From NCBI GenBank assembly GCA_905182015.1, contig CAJIZT010000006.1:186001-250000 (forward strand): a DNA stretch of 64,000 nt. Reading direction: 5' to 3'. Below are positions 20,576 to 30,313 of this stretch, piece after piece (positions within the stretch are counted from its first letter, which is position 1; each line of letters begins with the position of its first letter). Origin of the DNA: an alpha proteobacterium MED-G09. GTDB lineage: Bacteria > Pseudomonadota > Alphaproteobacteria > MED-G09. The notes under the pieces are model-generated. The model was given only the letters and a program-made list of their open reading frames with translations, ran no database searches and was not told the DNA's origin. Position numbers and translations under genes: made by a program.

Positions 20576-21001
20576 TTATAGGTTTTTAATTATCTTATCT
20601 CTCTCTTTCTTTAGTTCCAGAGAACTCTTAACGCCTGAAGAGTGAAATTTATAATTTAAACCCCCTCTTCTTTGTATAATATGAAAATGGAGATGGAATA
20701 CGGTTTGTCCTGCTTCCGATCCATTAAGCTGAAGAACCATAACCCCCGCTGGTGAATAAACCTTCTTAATCGATTTTGCTATTTTTTGGGTAGCCCCCAT
20801 TAGGTGTGGAAAGTATTCTTCAGGAAGATCTAAAAGATTAGTAGTTTTGCATTTTGGAATAACAAGTGTGTGTCCAGGAGCTTGAGGCATCACATCCATA
20901 AATGCTAAAATAAATTCATTTTCCAGTACCTTGACACAACTTACATCGCCTTTTATTATTTTAGCAAATATATTTTGATCGTCATAGACCATCTTAATCA
21001 C
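20576..21001 (-). CDS. HIT family protein
   Basis: QTVFHLHFHIIQR histidine triad. Confidence 0.95.
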   Translation of the reverse strand: MIKMVYDDQNIFAKIIKGDVSCVKVLENEFILAFMDVMPQAPGHTLVIPKCKTTNLLDLPEEYFPHLMGATQKIAKSIKKVYSPAGVMVLQLNGSEAGQTVFHLHFHIIQRRGGLNYKFHSSGVKSSLELKKERDKIIKNL

Positions 21002-22154
21002 CTCTTTTATAGGGAAGGTAGGTTTCTAGTATTTTTTTACTTTTTTCAACCTCTTTAATTTCATATTTTAAGTATTCCTCAATTGCATCAGAAAAATTCT
21101 TTTCTCTAATCCAGTGTGCTGAGTATGTAGTTTCAGGTGAGTATCCTCTTGAAATTTTATGAGTTCCCTGAGCTCCTGCCTCAACAATTTTTAAGTTATT
21201 TTTAATAGCAAATTCAATTGCTTGATAGTAGCATAATTCAAAGTGAAGAAACTTATGATCTTCAATACACCCCCAGTTTCTTCCATAAAGGTTGTTGCTT
21301 CCAATAAAGTTTAATGCCCCTGCGATGTATTTATTTTTTCTTTTTGCCATAACTAAGAGTATGTTTTCTTTCATGCTCCTACCAATCATCTTAAAAAATT
21401 CTACATTTAGATAAGCTTGTCCCCATTTCTTCATGGTAGTGTCTAGATAAAATTTATAGAAAAAATCCCAATGAAACTCTTGAATATCTTCACCCGTTAT
21501 ATGCTCAATCTCAATCGAGCTATCCTTGAAGAGCTGTCTTTCTTTTTTGATATTTTTTCTTTTTCTTGACGACAATTCATTTAAAAAATCGTCAAAGCAA
21601 TTGTAGTTGTTATTTTTCCAGTGGAACTGTTGATCCTTTCTTATTAACCAACCGAGCCTTTTGAGAATTCCAGCCTCTTCCTTTGTTAAAAAAGTAATGT
21701 GTGCTGATGAGGCTTTAATTTGTTCCACAAGACCTAGTAATTTAGATGATAGACCTTCTATGATTTTCATATAACTTAATTCGTCTTTTATTAAGAATCT
21801 TCTGCCTGTCACTGGTGTATAGGGGATCGAGACCTGTATTTTGGGATAATATGAATTTCCCGTTCTGTGGTAAGCGTTAGCCCAGTCGTGATCAAAAACA
21901 TATTCGCCCATTGAATTAGTTTTTATAAATGATGGCATGCATCCTAATATTTCTTTTTTTTCATTCTCAAGAATTAGATATGAAGAGTTCCAGCCTGTAT
22001 TATGGTTTATTGAATGACTTTTTTCTAATGCATATAAAAATTCATAACTTATAAATGGGTTATATTCATTTTCATTATTATTTGCACAGCTATTCCAATT
22101 ATCTTTATTGATATCAGAGAGAGATGACTTTACCTTAAATTTATAATTTTCCAT
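20994..22154 (-). CDS. FemAB/GNAT-like family protein (COG3146/DUF482 type)
   Basis: SSAHITFLTKEEAG...FHWKNNNYNCFDDFLNELSSRKRKNIKKER...GYSPETTYSAHWI. Confidence 0.85.
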   Translation of the reverse strand: MENYKFKVKSSLSDINKDNWNSCANNNENEYNPFISYEFLYALEKSHSINHNTGWNSSYLILENEKKEILGCMPSFIKTNSMGEYVFDHDWANAYHRTGNSYYPKIQVSIPYTPVTGRRFLIKDELSYMKIIEGLSSKLLGLVEQIKASSAHITFLTKEEAGILKRLGWLIRKDQQFHWKNNNYNCFDDFLNELSSRKRKNIKKERQLFKDSSIEIEHITGEDIQEFHWDFFYKFYLDTTMKKWGQAYLNVEFFKMIGRSMKENILLVMAKRKNKYIAGALNFIGSNNLYGRNWGCIEDHKFLHFELCYYQAIEFAIKNNLKIVEAGAQGTHKISRGYSPETTYSAHWIREKNFSDAIEEYLKYEIKEVEKSKKILETYLPYKRGD

Positions 22155-22161
22155 TTATTTT

Positions 22162-22626
22162 TTATTCATGAATTTCAAAAATTGCATCAATTTCTACAGC
22201 CATTCCAAGGGGTAGGGAGTTTGCGCCTACAGCAAAACGAGAATGCCATCCACTATCGCCAAATAAATCTATCATAAGTTGAGATGCTCCCTCGATAACC
22301 AGAGCGTGATCGGTAAAGGTATCCTCACAATTAACAAACCCACCTAGTTTAACGCATCTTTTTATTTTATCTAAATCATCACATGCAAATTTTGCTTGAG
22401 AAAGTATCATCTCACCGCAAGCTCGCGCGGCCTTCTGACCCTCCTGAAGTGATAAATCTAGGCCAACTTTTCCTGTTATTAGATTACCATTCTTTAGGGG
22501 TCCCTGTCCTGAAATAAACAAAAGGTTATTTGTTAAAATGAATGCCGAATAGCTTGCAACTGGTAGAGCTGGATTCGGTAAATTAATACTTAACTCGCCT
22601 AATCTTTTTTCTATTTTTCCTGACAT
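22162..22626 (-). CDS. RidA family protein
   Basis: LFISGQGPLKNGNLITGKVG...GVEIDAIFEI-like YjgF/RidA pattern. Confidence 0.9.
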   Translation of the reverse strand: MSGKIEKRLGELSINLPNPALPVASYSAFILTNNLLFISGQGPLKNGNLITGKVGLDLSLQEGQKAARACGEMILSQAKFACDDLDKIKRCVKLGGFVNCEDTFTDHALVIEGASQLMIDLFGDSGWHSRFAVGANSLPLGMAVEIDAIFEIHE

Positions 22627-22637
22627 ATTGTTAGCCC

Positions 22638-23915
22638 CTAAAGTGATCTTCCTTTTTTAATTAAATCTTCACCAAACTTTTTTCTAATAGTATCCATTGC
22701 ATATTCTATTTTTGTATCGTTTGTTTTTGAAGTATTTATTAAATCATAAAGGTCGCATAATTCTGAATCTTTTAAATTAGATATCCCTACGCCAATTAAT
22801 CTATACTTTAAATTATTTTTTTCTTTGTATAAAAGTTTTTTCGAGTAATTAAATATTAACTCTCCCAGCTGAGTTGGTTCAATAATGGTAAACGATCTTG
22901 TTAGCAGTTTAAACTCATTTGTTTTTAATTTTAGAGTTATTGTTTGTCCACCCAGGCCATTAATCTTTGACCTTTTTGAAACTTTTTCACATAATGTCCA
23001 TAATGTTTTTTCAAGTATTTTTTTGTTGCTTATATCGTGATCAAAGGTAGTTTCATGACTGATACTTTTGATTTGACGAAAAGGTATCACCTTTCTTGAA
23101 TCTTGGCCGTTAGATAGAGAGTGTATATGTGATCCAATAGATCCGTAGCGCTTTATAATATCTTGTGGGTTCATTTCTTTAATTTGTCCTATTGTCTTTA
23201 TTCCATCATTATTTAGCTTTCTTTTTAATATTTTCCCAACACCCCATAAGATTTCAACTGGTTGTTGATATAAAAATTGTTTAGATTCTCTTTTTCCTAA
23301 AACTGAAAAACCCTTTGGTTTATCAATCTCAGAGCAGATTTTAGCTAGAAACTTATTATAGGATAGACCAATTGATACTGATATTCCGATATTTTTATTT
23401 ATTTTTTTTGATAATTCAGCAAGTAGGATAGCAGGTATTTTTTTATGCAATCTTTTTGTTCCTGATAAATCTAAAAATGCTTCATCTAAGGAAATTGGTT
23501 CTATGAGAGGGGTTATTTCCCCCATCAAAGTATTTATTATTTTTGAAGCGTCCCTATATTTTTTCATATTTGGTTTAATTATAATTGCCTCAGGGCATAA
23601 TTTTAGTGCTTTGTAAATTGGCATAGCTGACTTTACTCCCTTGGTTCTTGCCAAATAACATGCGGTCGAGACCACCCCTCTTTTCCCGCCCCCAATAATC
23701 ACAGCTGAGTTTTTTAATTTCGGATTATCTCTTTTTTCTATTGAGGCATAGAACGCATCACAGTCAACATGAGCAATGCTAAGGCTTTCTATTTCATTGT
23801 TATTTATTATTTTTAAGGAAGAGCAGTTTTCGCAGTAATTTCTTTTTTCACAGAAGCTTGAAAAGCACTCTCTACAAATTGATAAAATTATTTTTTTAAC
23901 TCTCTCTTTTATCAT
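22638..23915 (-). CDS. dinB: DNA polymerase IV with N-terminal Cys-rich extension
   Basis: IAHVDCDAFYASIEKRDNP; PISLDEAFLDLSGT; N-terminal CxxC...CxxC. Confidence 0.95.
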   Translation of the reverse strand: MIKERVKKIILSICRECFSSFCEKRNYCENCSSLKIINNNEIESLSIAHVDCDAFYASIEKRDNPKLKNSAVIIGGGKRGVVSTACYLARTKGVKSAMPIYKALKLCPEAIIIKPNMKKYRDASKIINTLMGEITPLIEPISLDEAFLDLSGTKRLHKKIPAILLAELSKKINKNIGISVSIGLSYNKFLAKICSEIDKPKGFSVLGKRESKQFLYQQPVEILWGVGKILKRKLNNDGIKTIGQIKEMNPQDIIKRYGSIGSHIHSLSNGQDSRKVIPFRQIKSISHETTFDHDISNKKILEKTLWTLCEKVSKRSKINGLGGQTITLKLKTNEFKLLTRSFTIIEPTQLGELIFNYSKKLLYKEKNNLKYRLIGVGISNLKDSELCDLYDLINTSKTNDTKIEYAMDTIRKKFGEDLIKKGRSL

Positions 23916-24606
23916 TGATCAACAATTTCTTTAAAATCAACTTTTCTATATCTTCCCATTTACTTAATCTATGTTTGATAGACGATGGAGTCACCAATAA
24001 TTTATCCAATCTTTGATCTTGTACAAAATGTATACAGGTAGAGCTTGGGTATTCATTAAAAACTGAATCTACATTCTGCGGAAGGTCATCAATAAAGAAA
24101 ACAGGCGATGAAATATTTTTACATAACTCAGCTACTACAGGACCCTTTAAACCACTACTTGTTATCACTGGATAGTTCATATCATTTTTTTCTAATGCTT
24201 TAATCCTTCTACCTTTATCTTTGCTTGCTATATTTGTTAAAATTACTATCTGACATTCTTTCGATAAGTTTTTAAGTGTTTCTGATGCATTTAATACTGG
24301 ATTTAAATACTCTGTCTCTTCTTTAAAAAACTTAGGCATAAGTGTGCTCATATCCTTTTCGTTCAAGAATTTTCCAGTTTTTATATTTTTGATATTACCA
24401 TTTAGCCTAGCCTTAGAGAGATCGAGGTGCAGATCATTCCTTAGGAGAAAGCTTTCAAAACCCTCTAAGAACATGAACAAGACCTCATCTGCATCTGAGA
24501 TAATCAGAGGTTTTTTAGGGTCGATAAAGACATCATTTATTTGATTTTGTATTTCGAAACTTATCAGATTTTTTTGATAATTTTTTTTTGAGATCTTAGG
24601 GGTTAT
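23896..24606 (-). CDS. HAD-superfamily hydrolase; start uncertain (track start TTG 24480; motif I is upstream, candidate ATA start at 24606)
   Basis: Open frame extends to 24612; upstream codons give [18 protein letters not shown] (HAD motif I), then VILTNIAS and [10 protein letters not shown] motifs. Confidence 0.75.
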   Translation of the reverse strand: MTPKISKKNYQKNLISFEIQNQINDVFIDPKKPLIISDADEVLFMFLEGFESFLLRNDLHLDLSKARLNGNIKNIKTGKFLNEKDMSTLMPKFFKEETEYLNPVLNASETLKNLSKECQIVILTNIASKDKGRRIKALEKNDMNYPVITSSGLKGPVVAELCKNISSPVFFIDDLPQNVDSVFNEYPSSTCIHFVQDQRLDKLLVTPSSIKHRLSKWEDIEKLILKKLLINDKRES

Positions 24607-24770
24607 TTTATCTTACCTTCTTTAAACTCTACATGCTTACGAACCACTGGGTCATATTTCTTTACGACCATTTTGTCAGTCATTGTGCGTGCATTTTTCT
24701 TTGCGACGTAATAATAGCCAGTCCCTGCCGTACTATTAAGTTTAATTTTTATTGTTGCTGCTCTAGCCAT
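24603..24770 (-). CDS. rpmG: 50S ribosomal protein L33
   Basis: Own translation: [55 protein letters not shown] (55 aa, below the ORF-track cutoff). Confidence 0.97.
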   Translation of the reverse strand: MARAATIKIKLNSTAGTGYYYVAKKNARTMTDKMVVKKYDPVVRKHVEFKEGKIK

Positions 24771-24812
24771 GATACATCCTTATATTAAGCGGAAATTAAG
24801 TATAATTACCTA

Positions 24813-25427
24813 TTAGTCAAGTACTTTAATTTCGGTGATTAGTCTGTGCTGCCTTCTGTAACGCCAAAAAATTGGATTACTGTTAATTTCATTACCATTT
24901 TTTATTCTTTTTCTTATCTCTGTTAGTATAAATTCCGTGACATCAAACATTGGTAATTTTAAAGATTTGTTTATTTCAACATACTCTAACTTATCTAACT
25001 CACCATTACCCTTAACCCCACCTTTAAAGGAACTTGATGGTGCTACAAAAAATTTTGTATCAAACCTCATTGGACGGGTTAAGGGAGTGATTGCTCTAGC
25101 AAGAACCCACATATCCCTTATATCGTCATTCTTTAATCTTAGGTTAGTTTCTTCTTCAGTTTCTCTTATAGCAGCATGAATTAATGCTTCGCCAAGGGGA
25201 GGATTCGCCTTAAGTGATGATAGATTTTTTATAATTTTGTCATTTGTTAAGTACTTTTTTGATGTTAAAAAATCATTTTTATCTAGTTTTCCTCCTGGAA
25301 ATACCCACATTCCTGGTGCAAAGCGAGACTTATCAGGTCTTTTCCCCATAAGAACATAAAGTTTTTTTTTGTTTTTTTTTGTAATTACTATAGTTGCTGC
25401 AGATTTTGGTTTGATTATTTTTACCAT
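24813..25427 (-). CDS. NUDIX hydrolase
   Basis: VFPGGKLDKNDF...PPLGEALIHAAIRETEEETNL Nudix box. Confidence 0.92.
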   Translation of the reverse strand: MVKIIKPKSAATIVITKKNKKKLYVLMGKRPDKSRFAPGMWVFPGGKLDKNDFLTSKKYLTNDKIIKNLSSLKANPPLGEALIHAAIRETEEETNLRLKNDDIRDMWVLARAITPLTRPMRFDTKFFVAPSSSFKGGVKGNGELDKLEYVEINKSLKLPMFDVTEFILTEIRKRIKNGNEINSNPIFWRYRRQHRLITEIKVLD

Positions 25428-25436
25428 TTTTAAAAC

Positions 25437-27905
25437 TTATTTTTTCTTTTTTGACTTATTCAAAAGATCAATTGCCGATTCTAGAGTGATGCTATCCAGA
25501 GAGCTATCTTTTGGGATGCCAACATTTGTCTTGCCGTGCTTAATATATGGACCATACTTTCCATCCATTAAATTGATATTTTTTTTATCTTTTGGATGAG
25601 AGCCAAGTTCTTTAATAATTTTACTTCCCCTTCCTCTCCCAGGGTTAGATCTTTTATCTTCAATTAAATCAACAGCTCTATTTAGGCCTATTGTAAATAA
25701 TTCATCAACATTTTGTAGATTTACGTATACACCTTCATGCAAAAGATAAGGTCCGAATCTACCTAAGGCTCCACTGATTTCATTACCATCGTCTGGATGC
25801 AATCCAATTACTCGGGGTAGGGACAGAAGGTCAATTGCTTTTTCCAAGGTTAAATCTGCAGGGTCTATAGTTTTTGGAATTGAAGATCTTTTGGGCTTTG
25901 TCTCTTTACCTTCCCCATCTCCTATCTGGACATATGGTCCATATCTTCCAATTAGAAGATGTATTTCATCATCAGTACCAGGGTATTTTCCCAGAATTTT
26001 TGCTTCTACATTTTGTTCCGAAGACCCAAAAGATCTTGTATACTTGCATTCAGGGTAAGACGAACAACCGACAAAAGCACCATTCCTACTTGTTTTTAAA
26101 CTTAATTCACCATCCTCACACTTAGGACATTTTCTATTAATTTTACCATTCTCATCTTTAAAGACATGATTCCCAATACTTTCATTTAATGTCTCGAGTA
26201 TCTCTCTTGTTCTTAATTCTAAAGCTGATTTTGCACAAATACTGAATTCACTCCAAAAGCTACTTAAAAAATCCTTCCAATTCATCTCACCGTTCGATAC
26301 TTTGTCTAAATTTTTCTCAAGATCTGCTGTAAAATTATAACTTACGTATTGAGTAAAGAAATTTTCTAAGAACGAGGATAGTAACCTACCTTTCGCCTCA
26401 GGATGAAAATACCTACTCTCTATTCTTACATATTGCCTATCCTGAAGAACGGAAATAATTGATGCGTATGTAGAGGGGCGACCTATTCCTTTCTCCTCAA
26501 GTGATTTGACGAGAGTTGCTTCAGAGAATCTAGGTGGCGCTTTGGTAAAGTGTTGAATTTCTTCAATTTCAATTTTATTTAATGTTTGATTTTTTTCAAG
26601 TTTTGGAAGTTCCTGAATTTCTTCGCTAGAGCTTTCCTTTCGCCCCTCCTCATAGAGGGTTCTAAACCCATTAAATAGTGTGACAGTCCCAGAAACCCTG
26701 AGATTTAAATCCATTTCCTTATTAGTAATGTTTATTGTAGTTCTTAACCCTTTCCAATTCTCCATCTGACTCGCGAGAGTTCTTTTCCAGATCAGCCCGT
26801 ATAAATCCCTTTCTTCTTTAGAGGAGTCACTATTCATTCTTTCGGGGTTTATTTTTGTATCAGTAGGCCTAATAGCCTCATGGGCTTCCTGGGCGTTGGC
26901 TGCCTTGGTGGCATACTCATTTGGTTTTGTGGGAAGATAACTATTCCCAAAGGTATTATCAATTGTTGATCTTATCTCGTTAATTCCTTCCTCTCCTATC
27001 TGAACACCGTCTGTTCTCATGTAGGTGATTAATCCATTTTGATATAGTCTCTGGGCTACTTGCATGGTATTTTTTGCTGACATACCTAGCTTTCTTGAGG
27101 CTTCCATTTGAAGTGATGATGTTATAAATGGCGGCGAAGGTTTTCTTGATACTTCCTTTTCATCAATTTCTTTTACAATATATTCAGAGTTTTCTAATTT
27201 CGATTTTATTTTATTTGCTTCCTCAGAATTTTTTATATCAAATTGATCAAGCTTTTTTCCATCAAGGTGGGTTAATGATGCCTTGAATGGAGCATGGTCT
27301 GAATGAGACAATAATGCATTTATTGACCAATACTCTTTTGGGTTAAATGATTCAATTTCAATCTCTCTCTCACAAAGAAGCTTTAGGGCAACCGACTGAA
27401 CTCTTCCGGCCGATCTTGCACCTGGGAGTTTTCTCCACAAAACAGGTGAAAGTGTAAATCCAACTAAATAATCCAATGCACGTCGGGCTAGATAGGCATC
27501 AACTAACTCTTTGTCTAGCTCTCTTGGATTCGCAATCGCTTCAGTGACAATTTTTTTTGTTATGGCATTAAATGTAACGCGAGTAACGTCCTTGCCCTTA
27601 AGACTGCCATTGTCTTGAAGTGTCTGTAATACATGCCAAGCTATTGCCTCACCTTCACGATCAGGATCTGTTGCAAGTATAAGAGAGCTTGCGCTTTTTA
27701 ACGCATCTTGAATTATTTTTGTTTGCTTTTTTCCTTTAGCATCCATTTCCCAGAGCATTTCAAAGTCATTATCTGGCTGAACAGATCCCTCCGAAGAAGG
27801 AAGATCTCTAATATGCCCAAAGGATGCTATTACCTTATAATCTGAACCAAGATAACCTTCTATAGTTTTTGCTTTAGCTGGTGATTCAACTACCACTACA
27901 TGCAT
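25437..27905 (-). CDS. topA: DNA topoisomerase I
   Basis: VVVESPAKAKTIEGYLG; active-site region GLITYMRTDG; C-terminal zinc-finger and repeat domains. Confidence 0.97.
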   Translation of the reverse strand: MHVVVVESPAKAKTIEGYLGSDYKVIASFGHIRDLPSSEGSVQPDNDFEMLWEMDAKGKKQTKIIQDALKSASSLILATDPDREGEAIAWHVLQTLQDNGSLKGKDVTRVTFNAITKKIVTEAIANPRELDKELVDAYLARRALDYLVGFTLSPVLWRKLPGARSAGRVQSVALKLLCEREIEIESFNPKEYWSINALLSHSDHAPFKASLTHLDGKKLDQFDIKNSEEANKIKSKLENSEYIVKEIDEKEVSRKPSPPFITSSLQMEASRKLGMSAKNTMQVAQRLYQNGLITYMRTDGVQIGEEGINEIRSTIDNTFGNSYLPTKPNEYATKAANAQEAHEAIRPTDTKINPERMNSDSSKEERDLYGLIWKRTLASQMENWKGLRTTINITNKEMDLNLRVSGTVTLFNGFRTLYEEGRKESSSEEIQELPKLEKNQTLNKIEIEEIQHFTKAPPRFSEATLVKSLEEKGIGRPSTYASIISVLQDRQYVRIESRYFHPEAKGRLLSSFLENFFTQYVSYNFTADLEKNLDKVSNGEMNWKDFLSSFWSEFSICAKSALELRTREILETLNESIGNHVFKDENGKINRKCPKCEDGELSLKTSRNGAFVGCSSYPECKYTRSFGSSEQNVEAKILGKYPGTDDEIHLLIGRYGPYVQIGDGEGKETKPKRSSIPKTIDPADLTLEKAIDLLSLPRVIGLHPDDGNEISGALGRFGPYLLHEGVYVNLQNVDELFTIGLNRAVDLIEDKRSNPGRGRGSKIIKELGSHPKDKKNINLMDGKYGPYIKHGKTNVGIPKDSSLDSITLESAIDLLNKSKKKK

Positions 27906-27996
27906 TTTAAGCTCCTTTGTTTAGAAAAAAAATATAATTATTATTCAATAAGTCAAATTTCATATGATAATTCAAGAAATTTTTTTTATTTCTAAA

Positions 27997-28596
27997 TTAA
28001 ATAATTTTAATTTTAGGTTCTTCACCCCTTAGAATTCTTCTGATATTTGACTCATGTCTACAGAAGGAGATAATGCTTAAAAGTATAAAGATTAAGGTTA
28101 TTAAGATATTCTTGGTAATAAGAAAGGAAATAAATGGCATTAGGGATACGGCAGTTAAAGATGCTGTTGAGGCTGTTTTAAAAATCAATGCTGTAACTAT
28201 CCAAATAACTATAAACGATAAACCCAGGTAAGGAGAAAAAGCAAAACAAATCCCAAGGTAGGTTGCTATCCCTTTTCCACCCTTAAATTTTAACCATACG
28301 GGGAAATTATGACCTAAAAAAGAAAATAATGCCGATAAAATTCCCAGGTATATATTTGATTTAAATATTAATACTGGTATCGCTCCTTTTAAAGCATCGA
28401 TAAGAAGTGTCGTTATTGCAAGAATCTTTGAACCAGACCTTAATACATTTGTTGCACCAATATTGCCTGACCCTTGTTTTGTTATATCAATTTTATTAAA
28501 ATACCTTGATAAAACGTACCCACTAGGAAACGATCCTATTAAATAACTAACAAGTATTACAAAAAAATATAAAAATATAAGGTTTAAAATTATCAT
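27997..28596 (-). CDS. plsY: Glycerol-3-phosphate acyltransferase PlsY
   Basis: YLIGSFPSGYVLSRYF; GSGNIGATNVLR; FKGGKGIATYLG. Confidence 0.96.
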   Translation of the reverse strand: MIILNLIFLYFFVILVSYLIGSFPSGYVLSRYFNKIDITKQGSGNIGATNVLRSGSKILAITTLLIDALKGAIPVLIFKSNIYLGILSALFSFLGHNFPVWLKFKGGKGIATYLGICFAFSPYLGLSFIVIWIVTALIFKTASTASLTAVSLMPFISFLITKNILITLIFILLSIISFCRHESNIRRILRGEEPKIKII

Positions 28597-28628
28597 TTTA
28601 ATATATAAGTAGTCTGAAAGGTAATTAC

Positions 28629-29486
28629 GTGCAACATCTTCTGTCAGTAGACGATATAAATGAAAAATTCATACTTGATCTCTGGGAACGAGCTAGCGAT
28701 CAAAAAGATAACTTTTCTAGTTCTTTAAAAAATAAAATTTTAACAAATCTTTTTTACGAGCCCTCAACAAGAACATCTTCTTCTTTTTATAGCGCGATGG
28801 TTAGGCAGGGCGGTTCTGTAATTCCTATAAATAATGTAAAGTTTTCAAGCGCTATAAAGGGGGAAAGCTTAGAAGATACAATTATTACAATGGGAACTAT
28901 GAGTGATTGTATAGTCTTAAGACACCCAGAAATCGGATCGGTTTCTAGGGCAGCTAAAGTAAGTTCTGTTCCTGTAATTAACGCCGGTGATGGAAAGGGC
29001 GAACACCCCACACAAACTCTGCTAGACGGTTTTACAATTTTTTATAATAATAAAGAAAAAATTGATAATTTAAGAATAACTATGGTTGGTGATCTAAAAA
29101 ACGGACGAACGGTCAAGAGTCTTGTTAAGTTACTATCTAGATATTCTGGTAATCACTTTAATTTTGTTAGCCCTCCAGACTTAAGGCTTCCAAAAGATTT
29201 ACTTCCTAAGAACTCCTTTCAAACCGAAAAAATAGAAGAGGTTATTTCTGACACTGATGTTTTGTATGTTACTAGAGTGCAATCCGAAAGAGGGAGTAAT
29301 CATCAGTATTCATTATCCTTAGATCAATTGAACTTATTGCCAAGAAAATCTATAGTTATGCACCCACTGCCAAGGGTAAATGAAATTCCAAGAGCTTTTG
29401 ATAATGATCCGAGAGCTAAATATTTCGATCAAATGCTCTATGGTCTTTGGTGTAGAATGGTACTCTTGGAAAATGTTATGAGTTAG
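28629..29486 (+). CDS. pyrB: Aspartate carbamoyltransferase catalytic subunit
   Basis: LFYEPSTRTSSSF; HPTQTLLDGFTI; MHPLPRVNEI; GTG start. Confidence 0.95.
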   Translation: MQHLLSVDDINEKFILDLWERASDQKDNFSSSLKNKILTNLFYEPSTRTSSSFYSAMVRQGGSVIPINNVKFSSAIKGESLEDTIITMGTMSDCIVLRHPEIGSVSRAAKVSSVPVINAGDGKGEHPTQTLLDGFTIFYNNKEKIDNLRITMVGDLKNGRTVKSLVKLLSRYSGNHFNFVSPPDLRLPKDLLPKNSFQTEKIEEVISDTDVLYVTRVQSERGSNHQYSLSLDQLNLLPRKSIVMHPLPRVNEIPRAFDNDPRAKYFDQMLYGLWCRMVLLENVMS

Positions 29487-29958
29487 GTTTTAGGAAATCT
29501 AAAAGACCTTGTAAAATTATAGTAGCGGCAATTTTATCAATTACTTTTGTTCTTTTTTTTCTGGATATGTCTGCTTCTATCAAAGATCTTTCAGCCGCAA
29601 CAGTCGAGAGTCTTTCATCCCATAATAGTATTGGTATCTTTATATTTTTGTATAGATTCCGAATAAAAGATCTACTTGATTGAGATTTTGGGCCAAGAGA
29701 TCCGTCCATATTTATTGGGTCACCAACTATTATTGAGCCAACTCCAAATTTTTTAATAGTCCCCTCTATGATAACGGACACTTCTGAGAATTTTTTTTCT
29801 TCAATAACCATGTAGGGTGATGCTATCTTTTGATTAACATCAGAAATTGCCAAACCAATTCTTTTTTTTCCAAGATCGAGACATAAAATAGTTTTGTTGT
29901 ATGGAATTATTTCACGAAAGTTATTTGAATCATTTGTCATCACGGTTATAAGTATCAA
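29476..29958 (-). CDS. ruvX: YqgF/RuvX family putative Holliday junction resolvase
   Basis: CLDLGKKRIGLAISD; IIVGDPINMDGSLG; LLWDERLSTVAAE. Confidence 0.93.
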   Translation of the reverse strand: MILITVMTNDSNNFREIIPYNKTILCLDLGKKRIGLAISDVNQKIASPYMVIEEKKFSEVSVIIEGTIKKFGVGSIIVGDPINMDGSLGPKSQSSRSFIRNLYKNIKIPILLWDERLSTVAAERSLIEADISRKKRTKVIDKIAATIILQGLLDFLKPNS

Positions 29959-30019
29959 CGGTTAATGTTTTGATGCAAGCAAGACTTTATTATTTTATAA
30001 TTTATTTTAAGGAGAAAGC

Positions 30020-30313
30020 ATGTCTGTTACTATAGATAATGTTAAAAAAATTGCAAAACTTTCAAAAATCTCTCTAAGTGATGATGAGGTTAAGAGCTTT
30101 TTAACTGATTTAAATAAAATTATTGATTGGGTTGATCAGCTTACAGATGTTGATACTGATAAAGTAAGCCCAACTTTCTCCTCCTTTGGATTGGAAGAGG
30201 ATACAAATCAGAGAAATGATGTAATCAAAGATGGTGGTTGTAGGGATGCAATAATTTCAAATGCCCCGAATTCAGAAGATGGTTTTTTTCTTGTACCAAA
30301 GGTTATTGATTAA
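30020..30313 (+). CDS. gatC: Asp/Glu-tRNA amidotransferase subunit C
   Basis: [20 protein letters not shown]; upstream of gatA. Confidence 0.95.
   Translation: MSVTIDNVKKIAKLSKISLSDDEVKSFLTDLNKIIDWVDQLTDVDTDKVSPTFSSFGLEEDTNQRNDVIKDGGCRDAIISNAPNSEDGFFLVPKVID

Noticed and set aside
22638-23915. N-terminal Cys-rich extension on DinB as a novel domain
   Set aside because: A CxxC...CxxC N-terminal extension is a familiar feature of alphaproteobacterial DinB proteins, so not novel.
24559-24590. Hairpin TTATCA...TGATAA followed by a T-run, terminator-like on the + strand
   Set aside because: Genes here run on the - strand and the sequence lies in the probable HAD coding extension; the stem is short and AT-only, so it is likely compositional.
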